From Candidatus Binatia bacterium (GTDB taxonomy: Bacteria > Vulcanimicrobiota > Vulcanimicrobiia > Vulcanimicrobiales > Vulcanimicrobiaceae), in the NCBI GenBank assembly GCA_035544215.1, contig DATKHY010000004.1, positions 1 to 64,000 on the forward strand: 64,000 bases of DNA. The letters are read 5' to 3'. The notes below the pieces were generated by a model that worked only from the letters and a program-made list of their open reading frames with translations, ran no database searches and was not told the DNA's origin. The first letter of the stretch is position 1. Each line of letters opens with the position of its first letter. Position numbers and translations under genes: made by a program. Positions 35,350 to 44,290 of this stretch are shown here, one piece after another.

Positions 35350-36045
35350 CTATTGGAAGCAGTTGACCGCGAAGTATAACGGCGTCTTCGGCGGAAGCTG
35401 AAAGCCGCGCGGTACGGTGTACTGCGCCAGCTTGACGGTTTTGCCTTGGATCTTTCCTGTGACCGGCAGCGGCTTCCACAGCGGCTTTCCTTTGACGAAC
35501 GTCAGGACCGCAGCGCTGCACTCCTTACCCGGCAAACCCTTCGAGTCGGTGATGATGTATTCGAGGACCGGCTTTTTCGAGATCTTCGGGACGACTTTGG
35601 TGCTGCTCTGGTTGATTGCCGCGGCGTAAGCGATCGTCGTTCCGGCGGCCTTGTACTTAGGAAACGCGCTGCCTTTCCAGTTTTCGATGTCACCCTTGTC
35701 CGTCGCGTCGACGATGTACACAGCGACGGGACTCTTCAAAGTGTTGGCGCCGATGCTGCCGGTGACCGTCAGGTTCATGTACTGCTCCAGCGAGAAGTTC
35801 GCACCCGTCGGCTTGAGCGTGATCTTCGTGCAGGCGCCCTTCATGATCCACTGCCCTTGCGGCGGTACCTTCGCGCACGTCGTGAGATCGGGCGACAGAA
35901 GATTATTTTGCGATAGCGTATCGAGCCCGTTTGACGGGGCGAGCGGAGCTTGCGACGTCGGAACGATGCCGCGCCCCGCGCAGGCTGCCAGCGCGAGCGC
36001 ACTCGCCGCACAAATCACGCCGGAGCGAAACAGAGAGAAACGCAT
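35350..36045 (-). CDS. Hypothetical lipoprotein
   Basis: 231 residues from ATG 36045 (a GTG seven codons earlier is possible). Lipobox LALAAC (Cys22). The mature part carries alternating beta-like blocks and four Cys, e.g. TTCAKVPPQGQWIMKGACTK and KGLPGKECSAAV, ending YFAVNCFQ. No family recognised. It lies between speD and speE on the same strand, but there is no sign it takes part in polyamine synthesis. Confidence 0.65.
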   Translation of the reverse strand: MRFSLFRSGVICAASALALAACAGRGIVPTSQAPLAPSNGLDTLSQNNLLSPDLTTCAKVPPQGQWIMKGACTKITLKPTGANFSLEQYMNLTVTGSIGANTLKSPVAVYIVDATDKGDIENWKGSAFPKYKAAGTTIAYAAAINQSSTKVVPKISKKPVLEYIITDSKGLPGKECSAAVLTFVKGKPLWKPLPVTGKIQGKTVKLAQYTVPRGFQLPPKTPLYFAVNCFQ

Positions 36046-36171
36046 GGAATTCGTTTTTGACCTCACTCGAGAAAGCGGAGACTGTTGAAAAGCAGAATTG
36101 GACTCGCCGGCGCAACGAGCCTGCCGAAATAAGGTGACAATTGCTGATGATGCCGGTTAAATAACCGACCG

Positions 36172-36582
36172 CTACGCGCTCAGTACTCGCACGTCGTGAT
36201 TGCGACTTAGGACGTGCGTGAACTCTCCGTCGCTCTTCTCGATTCCGCGCCTGAGTTCGGTTGCAAGGACGCTCGTCGCGCGCAGGGCCTGCGCCGCGTG
36301 CTCGCAAGCGAGCCAGGGGTCGGTATGGTCGCCGCACGTGTAAAAATCCATCGCGGCGTAGCCCTTCTCGGGCCAGGTGTGGATCGAAAGATGCGACTCG
36401 GCCAAAATCACGGTGCCCGAGACGCCCTGGGGCTCAAAACGGTGGAACGCGCTCTCCATAATGGTAGCGCGGGCGGCCTTGGCCGCGCCGATCATCATGG
36501 CCGCGATGCCATTGATGTCGGAAAGAAACGCAGGGTGACAGCCCGAGAGCTCGCACACAATGTGCCTGCCGAGTGCCTTCAA
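36172..36582 (-). CDS. speD: S-adenosylmethionine decarboxylase proenzyme (class 1B)
   Basis: 136 residues from TTG 36582; AAGGAG lies 12 nt upstream. The enzyme decarboxylates SAM to supply aminopropyl groups to SpeE. The proenzyme self-cleaves before Ser in AESHLSIHTWPE, turning it into the pyruvoyl cofactor; ALGRHIVCELSGC at the start and YAAMDFYTCGDHTDPWLA are normal for the small bacterial form. The 320 bp upstream are highly structured (see leader). Confidence 0.93.
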   Translation of the reverse strand: MKALGRHIVCELSGCHPAFLSDINGIAAMMIGAAKAARATIMESAFHRFEPQGVSGTVILAESHLSIHTWPEKGYAAMDFYTCGDHTDPWLACEHAAQALRATSVLATELRRGIEKSDGEFTHVLSRNHDVRVLSA

Positions 36583-36902
36583 TTTTCCAGGTCTCCTTGA
36601 CCCTTGAGGAATCCCACCTCCGGACTTCGTCGGCTGGCGGCTGCTTGCAGCCTCCTCCCCCGACCTATCGGCGAGCTCTTGCCGGCGCTTTTGAGCGGTG
36701 CGCGAGCGACTCGCCGCGATGGCGCGTAAGGGCGCGCCCTCCCCCGAACCGGTGGGTCCGCCCAGGACCCGAAGCCCTTCGAAAGCCTGTGGATATTGAA
36801 GGACCGGGGGCAATCATACCCCGTCGACCCCCCGCTGTAAAGAGGCGGCGCAGGAGCACCTCCTTTGAGAGAAATTGAAGCTGGTACTTTACTATCTTGA
36901 CT
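36583..36902 (-). other. Structured 320-bp region between speD and sufB
   Basis: Non-coding. Minus-strand hairpins seen: GGGTCC/GGACCC (36754-36770) enclosed by AAGGGC/GCCCTT (36728-36733 / 36774-36779), and GGCTGC/GCAGCC (36639-36652). TCGGGGGAGG occurs twice (36658-36669 and 36737-36748 region). These could be a structured 5' leader of speD on the minus strand or part of the sufB promoter on the plus strand. No tRNA, RNase P, tmRNA or SRP RNA pattern fits. Confidence 0.4.
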
Positions 36903-38360
36903 ATGTCCTCGGTGGGGGGTACGCTCATCAGTGCCATGGCCGCCAATCTCCAAGCCCCCGTCGCCCCGTCGGACCTCATCGAGGACTACCGCCACGGGTT
37001 CCATGACCCGGAAAATTACGTCTTCAAGTCCGACAAGGGCCTTACTCCGGAGATCGTGGCGCGGATCAGCGCCATGAAGGACGAGCCGGACTGGATGCGC
37101 GAGTTTCGGCTCAAAGCGTACGAACTGTTCATCGCTAAGCCGATGCCGACGTGGGGCGACACCAAGCTGCTGAGCGAGATCGACTTCGCCGACATCCACT
37201 ACTTCGTGAAGTCGACGGATCAAACGGAGCGCTCATGGGACGACGTGCCCGAGGACATCAAGCGCACGTTCGATCGGCTCGGAATCCCCGAGGCCGAGCG
37301 CAAGTTTCTCTCCGGCGTTTCGGCGCAGTATGAATCCGAGGTCGTCTATCACAGCACGAGCAAGGCGCTCGACGAGCAGGGCGTGCTGTTCTGCGACATG
37401 GATACTGCGGTCAAGCAGTACCCGGACATCGTGCGCAAATATTTCGCGACGATCATCCCGCCCGGAGACAACAAGTTTGCAGCGCTGAACTCGGCCGTGT
37501 GGTCGGGCGGTTCGTTCATCTACGTGCCGCCGGGCGTCGAGGTGAAGATGCCGCTCCAGGCCTACTTCCGCATCAACGCGGAGAACATGGGCCAGTTCGA
37601 GCGCACGCTGATCATCGCGGATAAGGGCGCGAAGGTGCACTACATCGAGGGCTGCACGGCACCGAAGTTCTCGACCTCGTCGCTGCACTCGGCCGTGGTC
37701 GAGCTGGTGGCGCTCGACGGTGCGTCGATCCGGTACACGACGATCCAGAACTGGTACCGCAACATCTTCAATCTGGTGACAAAGCGCGCGATCGCGCACG
37801 CCGGCGCCACGGTCGAGTGGGTGGACGGCAACATCGGGTCGCGCCTGACGATGAAGTATCCCTCGATCTACTTGATGGGTGAGGGCGCGCGGGGCGAGAT
37901 CCTCTCGATGGCGTTCGCCGGCGAGGGCCAGCATCAAGACGCGGGCGCCAAGGTGATCCACGTCGCGCCGCGCACTACGTCGGTCGTTACCAACAAGAGC
38001 GTCAGCGCACACGGCGGAAAGACGACTTATCGCGGGCTCGTCGAGGTACACGCGGGCGCAGTCGGCGCGAAGACGCGGGTGCGCTGCGACGCGTTGATCA
38101 TGGACGAGGAGTCGTCGAGCGACACGAAGCCGACGATGAAAATCCACGAGCAGCGCTCGACGGTGGAGCACGAGGCGAGCGTCAGCAAGATCGGCGAGGA
38201 GCAGTTGTTTTACGCGATGTCGCGCGGCCTGTCCGAGGCCGACGCCACCGCGATGATCGTCAACGGGTTCTTCGACTTCTTCGTCAAGGAGCTCCCGATG
38301 GAATACGCGGTCGAGCTCAACCGCTTGGTCAAGATGGAGATGGAGGGCGCGGTCGGCTAA
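36903..38360 (+). CDS. sufB: Fe-S cluster scaffold subunit SufB
   Basis: 485 residues from ATG 36903 (no strong ribosome-binding site; a later ATG at residue 14 is possible). SufB with SufC/D assembles [Fe-S] clusters. Marks: [81 protein letters not shown] (scaffold Cys), WVDGNIGS and [17 protein letters not shown]. No sufC, sufD or sufS lies within the next genes, so the rest of the system is elsewhere. Confidence 0.95.
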   Translation: MSSVGGTLISAMAANLQAPVAPSDLIEDYRHGFHDPENYVFKSDKGLTPEIVARISAMKDEPDWMREFRLKAYELFIAKPMPTWGDTKLLSEIDFADIHYFVKSTDQTERSWDDVPEDIKRTFDRLGIPEAERKFLSGVSAQYESEVVYHSTSKALDEQGVLFCDMDTAVKQYPDIVRKYFATIIPPGDNKFAALNSAVWSGGSFIYVPPGVEVKMPLQAYFRINAENMGQFERTLIIADKGAKVHYIEGCTAPKFSTSSLHSAVVELVALDGASIRYTTIQNWYRNIFNLVTKRAIAHAGATVEWVDGNIGSRLTMKYPSIYLMGEGARGEILSMAFAGEGQHQDAGAKVIHVAPRTTSVVTNKSVSAHGGKTTYRGLVEVHAGAVGAKTRVRCDALIMDEESSSDTKPTMKIHEQRSTVEHEASVSKIGEEQLFYAMSRGLSEADATAMIVNGFFDFFVKELPMEYAVELNRLVKMEMEGAVG

Positions 38361-38391
38361 GGCGCCGAGTTCTTTTTTGATAATTCTTGAT

Positions 38392-38430
38392 GCGGATGCC
38401 GAGAGGAATTGCTCGGTGTCCGCTTTTACT
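38392..38430 (+). terminator. Rho-independent terminator of sufB
   Basis: GCGGATGCCGAG (38392-38403) pairs over 12 positions (two G-U pairs) with CTCGGTGTCCGC (38412-38423), followed by TTTTACT. Confidence 0.8.
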
Positions 38431-38441
38431 GTTAGCGCAAA

Positions 38442-39758
38442 ATGGTGCGCTATACAACGTTCCTCGCGGCGCTCGGCGTCTTCGCGGCATGCGCAGCGCC
38501 GTGCCTCGCACTCGAGATCTCGGTTCCGAACGTTGCGGTAATCGACCGTCCCGTCGAAACGGCGATTCGCGCGACCCCGGGCTCGACCGTACACGTAGCG
38601 CTACAGGCGCAGCGCTACGGCATGACGTTCGCGGCCGATGCGACGTATCGCGTCCCACACACCGGCGTGCTAAACCTTTCGGAAGCGGCTCCATTGTCGG
38701 GCACGTATCAAGGCGTCAACGCCATGGGGCTGTTCTGGTCCGCGATGCCGAACGGCCCACCCACCCAAGGGTTCACTTTCGAACGCGACACCGACGTGCG
38801 GCCGATACCGTACCGCGTCACGGCATCATCGGGCATGCAAACCGCCACCGCGCAGGGCACGCGGCTCTTCGTTGCGGACGACGTCGAACGCCGCGTCGTC
38901 GATGGCCCGGGGTTGATCGCAACGCTGTACCGCAACAAACGCGCCGGCTGCCATCCGGGAGTCGTCGTGTTGGGTGGAAGCGAGGGTGGCGTACCGGAAG
39001 AGCAGGCGGCGGTGCTCGCGTCGCACGATCTGACGACGCTCGCCTTGGCATACTACGGTGCGCCCGGCCTCACGCGCTCGCTGACCAACGTTCCCATCGA
39101 AATTGTACAACGAGCAATGGCACTTCTGAGCAGGGATCCGTCGGTCTGCCCCGGCGGCGTCGCGCTCTTTGGCGGTTCGAAAGGCGCTGAACTTGCGCTT
39201 CTGGCCGCGAGCACGTTCGGCGGCGTCCGTGGCGTCGTTGCGCTCAAGCCGTCGTCCGTCGTGTTTTCCGGCCTGTTCGGCGATTCGACGACGCCGCAAT
39301 CGTCGTGGTCATACGGCGGCAAACCGGTCCCATTCGCCAACGGCGCCGTGCCCAATTCGGTCACGGTAGCGGTCGCAAAACAGCAAGCGGTGCACGATCG
39401 CGTATCGTACGTCGCCGACTATATGGCGCAAATTCAGAACAACACGGACGCCGCGGCGATCATTTCCGTCGAGCGCATCGCAGCGCCGCTGCTCCTCGCG
39501 GCGGGCGGTGCCGACGGGCTGTGGCCGTCGCAGTACATGGCGGAGCAAATCGAGCGGCGTCGCGCCATGATGACGAAACGCTATGCAGATCGGCTGCTCC
39601 TTTTTCCCGACGCTGGCCACCTCATCGGGATTCCGTATCTCTTCGCCAAGGCGGAACTCGCACACAACGAGCTCGACGTGGGCGGAACTGCTGCCGCCGA
39701 CGAAGCGGCAAGCGAGGCGCTGTGGCCGGTCGTGGTTGCGTTTCTCCAGCGCGACTGA
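38442..39758 (+). CDS. Secreted BAAT/acyl-CoA-thioesterase-type hydrolase
   Basis: 438 residues. A signal peptide (YTTFLAALGVFAACAAPCLA) is followed by a beta domain (residues about 25-130) and then an alpha/beta hydrolase like bile-acid-CoA:amino-acid N-acyltransferase (BAAT): GVVVLGGSEGGVPEE, nucleophile Ser in FGGSKGAELAL (Ser, not the Cys of the animal acyltransferases), Asp in GGADGLWPS and His in DAGHLIGIPY. A thioesterase or peptidase-like activity on an exported substrate is plausible. Starts only 15 bp after the sufB terminator. Confidence 0.8.
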   Translation: MVRYTTFLAALGVFAACAAPCLALEISVPNVAVIDRPVETAIRATPGSTVHVALQAQRYGMTFAADATYRVPHTGVLNLSEAAPLSGTYQGVNAMGLFWSAMPNGPPTQGFTFERDTDVRPIPYRVTASSGMQTATAQGTRLFVADDVERRVVDGPGLIATLYRNKRAGCHPGVVVLGGSEGGVPEEQAAVLASHDLTTLALAYYGAPGLTRSLTNVPIEIVQRAMALLSRDPSVCPGGVALFGGSKGAELALLAASTFGGVRGVVALKPSSVVFSGLFGDSTTPQSSWSYGGKPVPFANGAVPNSVTVAVAKQQAVHDRVSYVADYMAQIQNNTDAAAIISVERIAAPLLLAAGGADGLWPSQYMAEQIERRRAMMTKRYADRLLLFPDAGHLIGIPYLFAKAELAHNELDVGGTAAADEAASEALWPVVVAFLQRD

Positions 39759-39835
39759 CGACGTTACGCGGACGCCCTGTCCGTAGCGTGCCGCTCGCGT
39801 TGGGGGACTGCCCCAGCAATGCCGAATAGGGTCGT

Positions 39836-40183
39836 GTGGCCAGCAAAGCACAGGTTGAAAAGGCGATCTTCGAACGCGAGGGATTTCGCGTAGAGCTCGA
39901 CCTGTTCGAGAAGCGGCAGTCGTTGCCGCCCTACGATTTTTCGGAGATGGCGCCGCAGCGCTGGAAGGTGTCGGACTGGAAGAACGCGCGCCTCGACGCG
40001 TATCGACTGCTGGCGAAAGGCGTGACGATCTACCTGGGAGACGGGACGCCCATTGCGCGCGATCTACAGCTCGGCAACCTGCGCGACAGCTACTACACCG
40101 CCGCTCACGGATCGTCGAAGCCGCCCGGCGACAGCGACGAGACGTCCAAGGTCACGCCTCTGCGGCCACGTCGAAAACGCTAG
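39836..40183 (+). CDS. Conserved hypothetical small protein
   Basis: 115 residues from GTG 39836. Contains AIFEREGFRVELDLFEKRQSLPPYDF and DWKNARLDAYRLLAKGVTIYLGDG, a compact alpha/beta pattern, and a highly basic end (RPRRKR). No family recognised; not secreted. The strict codon bias supports that it is real. Confidence 0.55.
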   Translation: MASKAQVEKAIFEREGFRVELDLFEKRQSLPPYDFSEMAPQRWKVSDWKNARLDAYRLLAKGVTIYLGDGTPIARDLQLGNLRDSYYTAAHGSSKPPGDSDETSKVTPLRPRRKR

Positions 40184-40229
40184 CGCCCGTTGGCCGGGTG
40201 CGGCGACGGCGACGGTAGAACCCCCGCGG

Positions 40230-41432
40230 ATGCGGAGAGCCGTTCTATTTCTCGGATGCGTGACGCTCGTGAGCTGCTCGCCGGGTCTGACCTCTTCGCC
40301 TCTGCCCGGCGGCGCGGCGTACGAAACGTCAGCGGTTTTTCTCGCGAGCAATGGCTATAAGGTCGTCTTTCGCTTCGGTGGAAAGGCCAGCGGTGTTTCG
40401 CCCGGCGCGGGTCTGATCGATATCAAAGGTACGCTGTACGGCACGACGTCCGCGGGCGGAGCGAACAAACACGGGACGGTCTTCAGCCTCACGACGGCCG
40501 GTAAGGAAAAGGTTCTGCACAGCTTCAAAGGCAGTTCCGACGGGGCCGCGCCGGGCTACGGGAGCTTGATCGAGGTCGGCGGCACGCTCTACGGAACGAC
40601 GCAAAACGGCGGTGACGCCAAAGACAACGGCACGGTGTTCAAGATCACTACGGCCGGCGTGGAGAGGACGCTGTACCGTTTCAAGGGCGGGAAGGACGGC
40701 GCCAACCCGATCGCGGCGCTGGCCGCAGTGAACGGCAAGCTCTACGGCACGACGCAAAGCGGCGGCTCGAGCGGAAACGGAACCGTATTCTCGGTCACGA
40801 CCTCGGGCGCGGAGAAGGTCCTCTACAGCTTTAAAGGCGGATCGGACGGCGCGAATCCGACGGCCGGCTTGACCGACGTAAGCGGCACGCTCTACGGCAC
40901 GACAAAGAACGGCGGGGGTGGATGCTCGACCGGTTGTGGGACCGTGTTTAGCGTGTCGACCAACGGTACCGAAGATGTGCTTCACGCATTCCAGGGCTCG
41001 CCCGACGATGGCGCGACGCCGACGGGCGGCCTGACCGACGTGAAGGGCGCTCTGTACGGCACCACGCAAAACGCCGGCAAAGTGCACAGCAACGTGCCGT
41101 ACGGCACCGCGTTCAAGATAACGACCTCGGGGAAAGAGACGCTGCTCCACACCTTCATCTACCGAGACGGTGAGAATCCGTCGTATGGGAACCTGACCGA
41201 TGTAAGGGGCATGCTGTACGGCACGACGCCAAACGGTGGACCGAATGGCTTTGGCGTCGTCTTCCGCATCTCGACCTCCGGCGCCGAGAAGATCCTATAC
41301 AGCTTCAAGGGCGGAAAGGATGGGGCGAACCCGTACGCGGGGCCGGTGGCCGTCAGCGGAAAGCTCTACGGCATTACACAGGCCGGCGGGGGACCGGCCT
41401 CCGCGGGAACGGCGTTTTCGATTCTGCCCTGA
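40230..41432 (+). CDS. GloVer-repeat surface lipoprotein, third copy
   Basis: 400 residues from ATG 40230 (the frame is open upstream inside the previous gene). Lipobox LVSC (Cys16). Seven GTVF-type units (GTVFSLTTAGKEKVLHSFKG and so on) as in the two copies at 213 and 1698, with LYGTT..GG in each. A seven-bladed propeller is inferred. Function unknown. Confidence 0.85.
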   Translation: MRRAVLFLGCVTLVSCSPGLTSSPLPGGAAYETSAVFLASNGYKVVFRFGGKASGVSPGAGLIDIKGTLYGTTSAGGANKHGTVFSLTTAGKEKVLHSFKGSSDGAAPGYGSLIEVGGTLYGTTQNGGDAKDNGTVFKITTAGVERTLYRFKGGKDGANPIAALAAVNGKLYGTTQSGGSSGNGTVFSVTTSGAEKVLYSFKGGSDGANPTAGLTDVSGTLYGTTKNGGGGCSTGCGTVFSVSTNGTEDVLHAFQGSPDDGATPTGGLTDVKGALYGTTQNAGKVHSNVPYGTAFKITTSGKETLLHTFIYRDGENPSYGNLTDVRGMLYGTTPNGGPNGFGVVFRISTSGAEKILYSFKGGKDGANPYAGPVAVSGKLYGITQAGGGPASAGTAFSILP

Positions 41433-41434
41433 CG

Positions 41435-41725
41435 TTAGGCCGCGGTCAGAAGGTCCGCGTTTTCGTCGACCAATGCGGTCAGTTCACGCAGCGGCACGGA
41501 GTTGCGCACGTTCGGCGATCGTTTGGAGTAGTCGAGGAATCGCTCGAGGCTCCCCATCGCCTCGCGCCAGCGCGAACTGGCCGGGTCTCCGGCCGCGTGG
41601 TGGAACGCGTCTGCGATATCTCGCGTCGCGCGTGCCGCCGCGTAGGCGGCGATCCGAGTCGCCGGTTTCATGTCGAACAGCAGCGCGGCGATGTCGTCGC
41701 AAATATGGTCACAAATTGCTTCCAT
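41435..41725 (-). CDS. Small helical hypothetical protein downstream of an MFS exporter
   Basis: 96 residues from ATG 41725; AAGGAG lies 8 nt upstream. All-helical, containing ICDDIAALLFDMKPATRIAAYAAARATRDIADAFHHAAGD, so possibly a helical bundle. It lies 34 bp after the MFS gene and is likely in the same transcript. No family recognised. Confidence 0.6.
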   Translation of the reverse strand: MEAICDHICDDIAALLFDMKPATRIAAYAAARATRDIADAFHHAAGDPASSRWREAMGSLERFLDYSKRSPNVRNSVPLRELTALVDENADLLTAA

Positions 41726-41759
41726 TTGAAAACTCCTTGGTTGAGTGGACACTGGGAAG

Positions 41760-43334
41760 TTATGATCTGCGTGCCAAGAGCAGCACGCCCGGGGTGACGA
41801 GAAGCGCCGCGACGCCGGTGATGAGAAACATGTCTGCGTAAGATAACGCGGCGGCCTGTGCTTCGACTGTGGCGGCGAGTTGCGTCAGGCCGCCGTGCTG
41901 CACGAAGTCCGCCACCGGCAGCCGCGAGAGCGCCGTCTGCGCCGCGAGAATCGTTTGATGGAACTGCAGCCGCCGATCCAAGAAGGCGACGACCGACGCC
42001 GATGAGATCGAACCGCCCAGCTGAAAGAACAGCACGATGAACGACGCTGCTTTCGCCGCGGCCTCTGGCGCTACGGCGCGCATCGTCGCGACCAGCAGCG
42101 GCGTGTAGACGAACGCTGAGCCCGCTCCGATGAAGAGCAGCGGAGCGATGAAGGTGCCGAAGTTACTGTCCGTCGTGAGACGGGTCGCCAGCCACAGCGA
42201 ACCCAAACCGCACACCGCCAAACCGCCGCCGATCGCGAAGCGCAGATCGAAGCGCGGGAGACCCGCGAGGCGTGCGACGGGGATCGTGAGCAGCAGCACC
42301 GGCAGCGCGCGCGCGCCGATCAGCAGCCCAGCGCTCGTACTCGTGAAGCCGAGGTTATCGATCGTGAACTGCGGCAGCAGCAGCAAACTCGGGAAGATGA
42401 TCGCCGCGTAGGCCGCCGCAATCGTCAGCGCCGCGGCCACCGCCGGCTTGCCGATGACGCGCAGATCCACGATCGGCTGCGCCACACGCAGCTCCCACCA
42501 GACGAACGCCGCCGTTGCGGCCGCGGCCAGCCAGCTGCACGCGACGATGGATTGGTCCGCGAACCAGTCGTCGTGCTGCCCCTGATCGAGCACGTACTGC
42601 AGGCAGCTGACGGCGACGACGAGCAGCGCGATGCCCGTCACGTCGACCGAAGCTCGCTGCCGCTTGCCGTCGTCACGCATGTAGCGCCACAATAGGACGA
42701 AGGCCAGCGCTCCCGGCACCACGTTCACGTCGAAGACCCAGGGCCACGAAAAGTTATCGACGAGAATTCCTCCCAGCGTCGGTCCGACCGACGGCCCGAC
42801 GATCGTGCCCAGCGCGAAGATCGACTGGCTCATCCCGAGCTGCTCGGGTGGAAATGTGTCGCGCAGAACCACCTGCGCCGTCGCGAGCAGGCCGCCGCCG
42901 AACGCGCCCTGCACCACACGGAAGAGGATCAGCGCCGTCAGCGACGTCGCCATCCCGCACAGCACCGACGCGATCGTGAACCCCACGATCGACGCCAGGA
43001 AATAGTTCTTGCGCCCGAAGCGCAGCTGCAGCCAGGGCGTCATCGGAATCACGATGACGTTGGCGATGACGTATCCGGTCAACACCCACGTGCCCTCGTC
43101 GACAGTCGCACCGAGGTTGCCCTGAACCGTCGGTAGCGCGACGTTGACGATCGTAAGGTCGACCGTCTGCAGCAGCGCCGCGAGCATGACGCCGATGACG
43201 ACCAGATAGCGCGGAACCCCGTACTCGACGAGCGGCGAGGCCGCCTGGCGAGGCGAACCATTGGTCGAAACCGGCGCGACGGGCCGCGCGGGAAGAGTGC
43301 CCCGGGTGGTCGGGGCTCGTTCAGCAACTCGCAT
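41760..43334 (-). CDS. DHA2-family MFS drug exporter (EmrB/QacA-like)
   Basis: 524 residues with 14 hydrophobic helices, as in DHA2 proton antiporters that export drugs and toxic organics. LLQTVDLTIVNVALPTVQGNLGATVDEGTWVLTGYVIANVI (motif D region), LRFGRKNYF (motif A) and GAFGGGLLATAQVVLRDTFPPEQLGMSQSIFALGTIVGPSVGPTLGGIL (motif C) are clear. Transcribed away from a MmyB-like regulator that probably controls it. Confidence 0.9.
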   Translation of the reverse strand: MRVAERAPTTRGTLPARPVAPVSTNGSPRQAASPLVEYGVPRYLVVIGVMLAALLQTVDLTIVNVALPTVQGNLGATVDEGTWVLTGYVIANVIVIPMTPWLQLRFGRKNYFLASIVGFTIASVLCGMATSLTALILFRVVQGAFGGGLLATAQVVLRDTFPPEQLGMSQSIFALGTIVGPSVGPTLGGILVDNFSWPWVFDVNVVPGALAFVLLWRYMRDDGKRQRASVDVTGIALLVVAVSCLQYVLDQGQHDDWFADQSIVACSWLAAAATAAFVWWELRVAQPIVDLRVIGKPAVAAALTIAAAYAAIIFPSLLLLPQFTIDNLGFTSTSAGLLIGARALPVLLLTIPVARLAGLPRFDLRFAIGGGLAVCGLGSLWLATRLTTDSNFGTFIAPLLFIGAGSAFVYTPLLVATMRAVAPEAAAKAASFIVLFFQLGGSISSASVVAFLDRRLQFHQTILAAQTALSRLPVADFVQHGGLTQLAATVEAQAAALSYADMFLITGVAALLVTPGVLLLARRS

Positions 43335-43448
43335 AAGGGTAGTCGTGGTCTTGGGGAGCGACTTGCTTTTAGATTAATCGGTGTGCGATACTATTACTAG
43401 AACCGAGTTTATCCTAGCACTGATGCGGACACCTTGAGAGGCTCGCTA
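43335..43448. promoter_or_regulatory. Divergent control region of MFS and MmyB-like regulator
   Basis: An A/T-richer stretch with CTATTACTAG (43393-43402 region), an imperfect dyad, between the two start codons. TTGAGAGGCTCGCTA before the regulator ATG includes its ribosome-binding site (AGAGG). Confidence 0.35.
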
Positions 43449-44288
43449 ATGATTTCATCCCTTCCCCGGCGCTCGGAGCTGAGCGATTTCCTGCGCACCC
43501 GTCGGGCGAAGATCGTCCCCTCGGACGTCGGCTTGGTCGACGGCGCCCGCCGGCGCACGCCCGGCTTGCGGCGCGAAGAGGTCGCGCTGCTGGCCAACAT
43601 CGGGGCCACGTGGTACACGCGGCTCGAACAGGGGCAGCCGATCAACGTCTCCGCCGAAGTGCTCGACGGCATCGCGCGTGCGCTGCGGCTAACCTCCGAG
43701 GAGCGGCGCCACCTTCACTTGCTGGCCGGAATGGCGCCTACCGTCGTCGTGCCCGACGAGGAGCGCGTGAGCGAGCTCGTGCGCCGCGTGCTCGACGGGC
43801 TCGATCCGTTGCCCGCCTACGTGCGCGGCCGCCGCTGGGACATTCTCGCGTGGAACGCCAGTGCCGACGCGCTCGCGGATTTCTCGAACGCGCCTGGCCC
43901 GGCGCGCAACATCGTGTGGCGCCTTTTTCGCGACCCGAACTCGCGCTGCCGGTACGGCGATCCCGAGTGCACGATGCGGCGCGCCGTCGCGCAGTTCCGC
44001 GCCGTCGCCGCGAAGTACCCCAATGATCCGGGCTTCGTTGAGCTCATCGACGACCTGCGCACGAACTCCGCGGAGTTTCGTCAATTGTGGGCCGAACACG
44101 ACGTGCTCGGCTCGACCGACGGCCTCAAGCGCTTCAACCACCCGGAGCTCGGCGAGTTCATCCTGGATCACACGACCCTGGAGCTTCCGGGTGACGGTGA
44201 CATCAAGATGGTCGTGCTAACCGCAGCACCCGGATCCGAGACGGAGAGTAAACTGCGGTTGCTGGCGCCACGCGCGGTGACGACATAG
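43449..44288 (+). CDS. MmyB-like HTH transcriptional regulator
   Basis: 279 residues from ATG 43449. HTH_XRE at residues about 10-70 (LRREEVALLANIGATWYTRLEQGQPINVSAEVLDGIARAL) followed by the MmyB ligand-binding domain (VRGRRWDILAWNASADALADF, NIVWRLFRDP). MmyB-type domains bind fatty acid- or lipid-like ligands in the studied members. Divergent from the MFS exporter gene; likely its regulator. Confidence 0.9.
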   Translation: MISSLPRRSELSDFLRTRRAKIVPSDVGLVDGARRRTPGLRREEVALLANIGATWYTRLEQGQPINVSAEVLDGIARALRLTSEERRHLHLLAGMAPTVVVPDEERVSELVRRVLDGLDPLPAYVRGRRWDILAWNASADALADFSNAPGPARNIVWRLFRDPNSRCRYGDPECTMRRAVAQFRAVAAKYPNDPGFVELIDDLRTNSAEFRQLWAEHDVLGSTDGLKRFNHPELGEFILDHTTLELPGDGDIKMVVLTAAPGSETESKLRLLAPRAVTT

Positions 44289-44290
44289 CG

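Noticed and set aside
36583-36902. Known structured RNA (RNase P, tmRNA, SRP, 6S) or a tRNA in the speD leader
   Set aside because: Conserved blocks of those RNAs are absent and no cloverleaf can be drawn.
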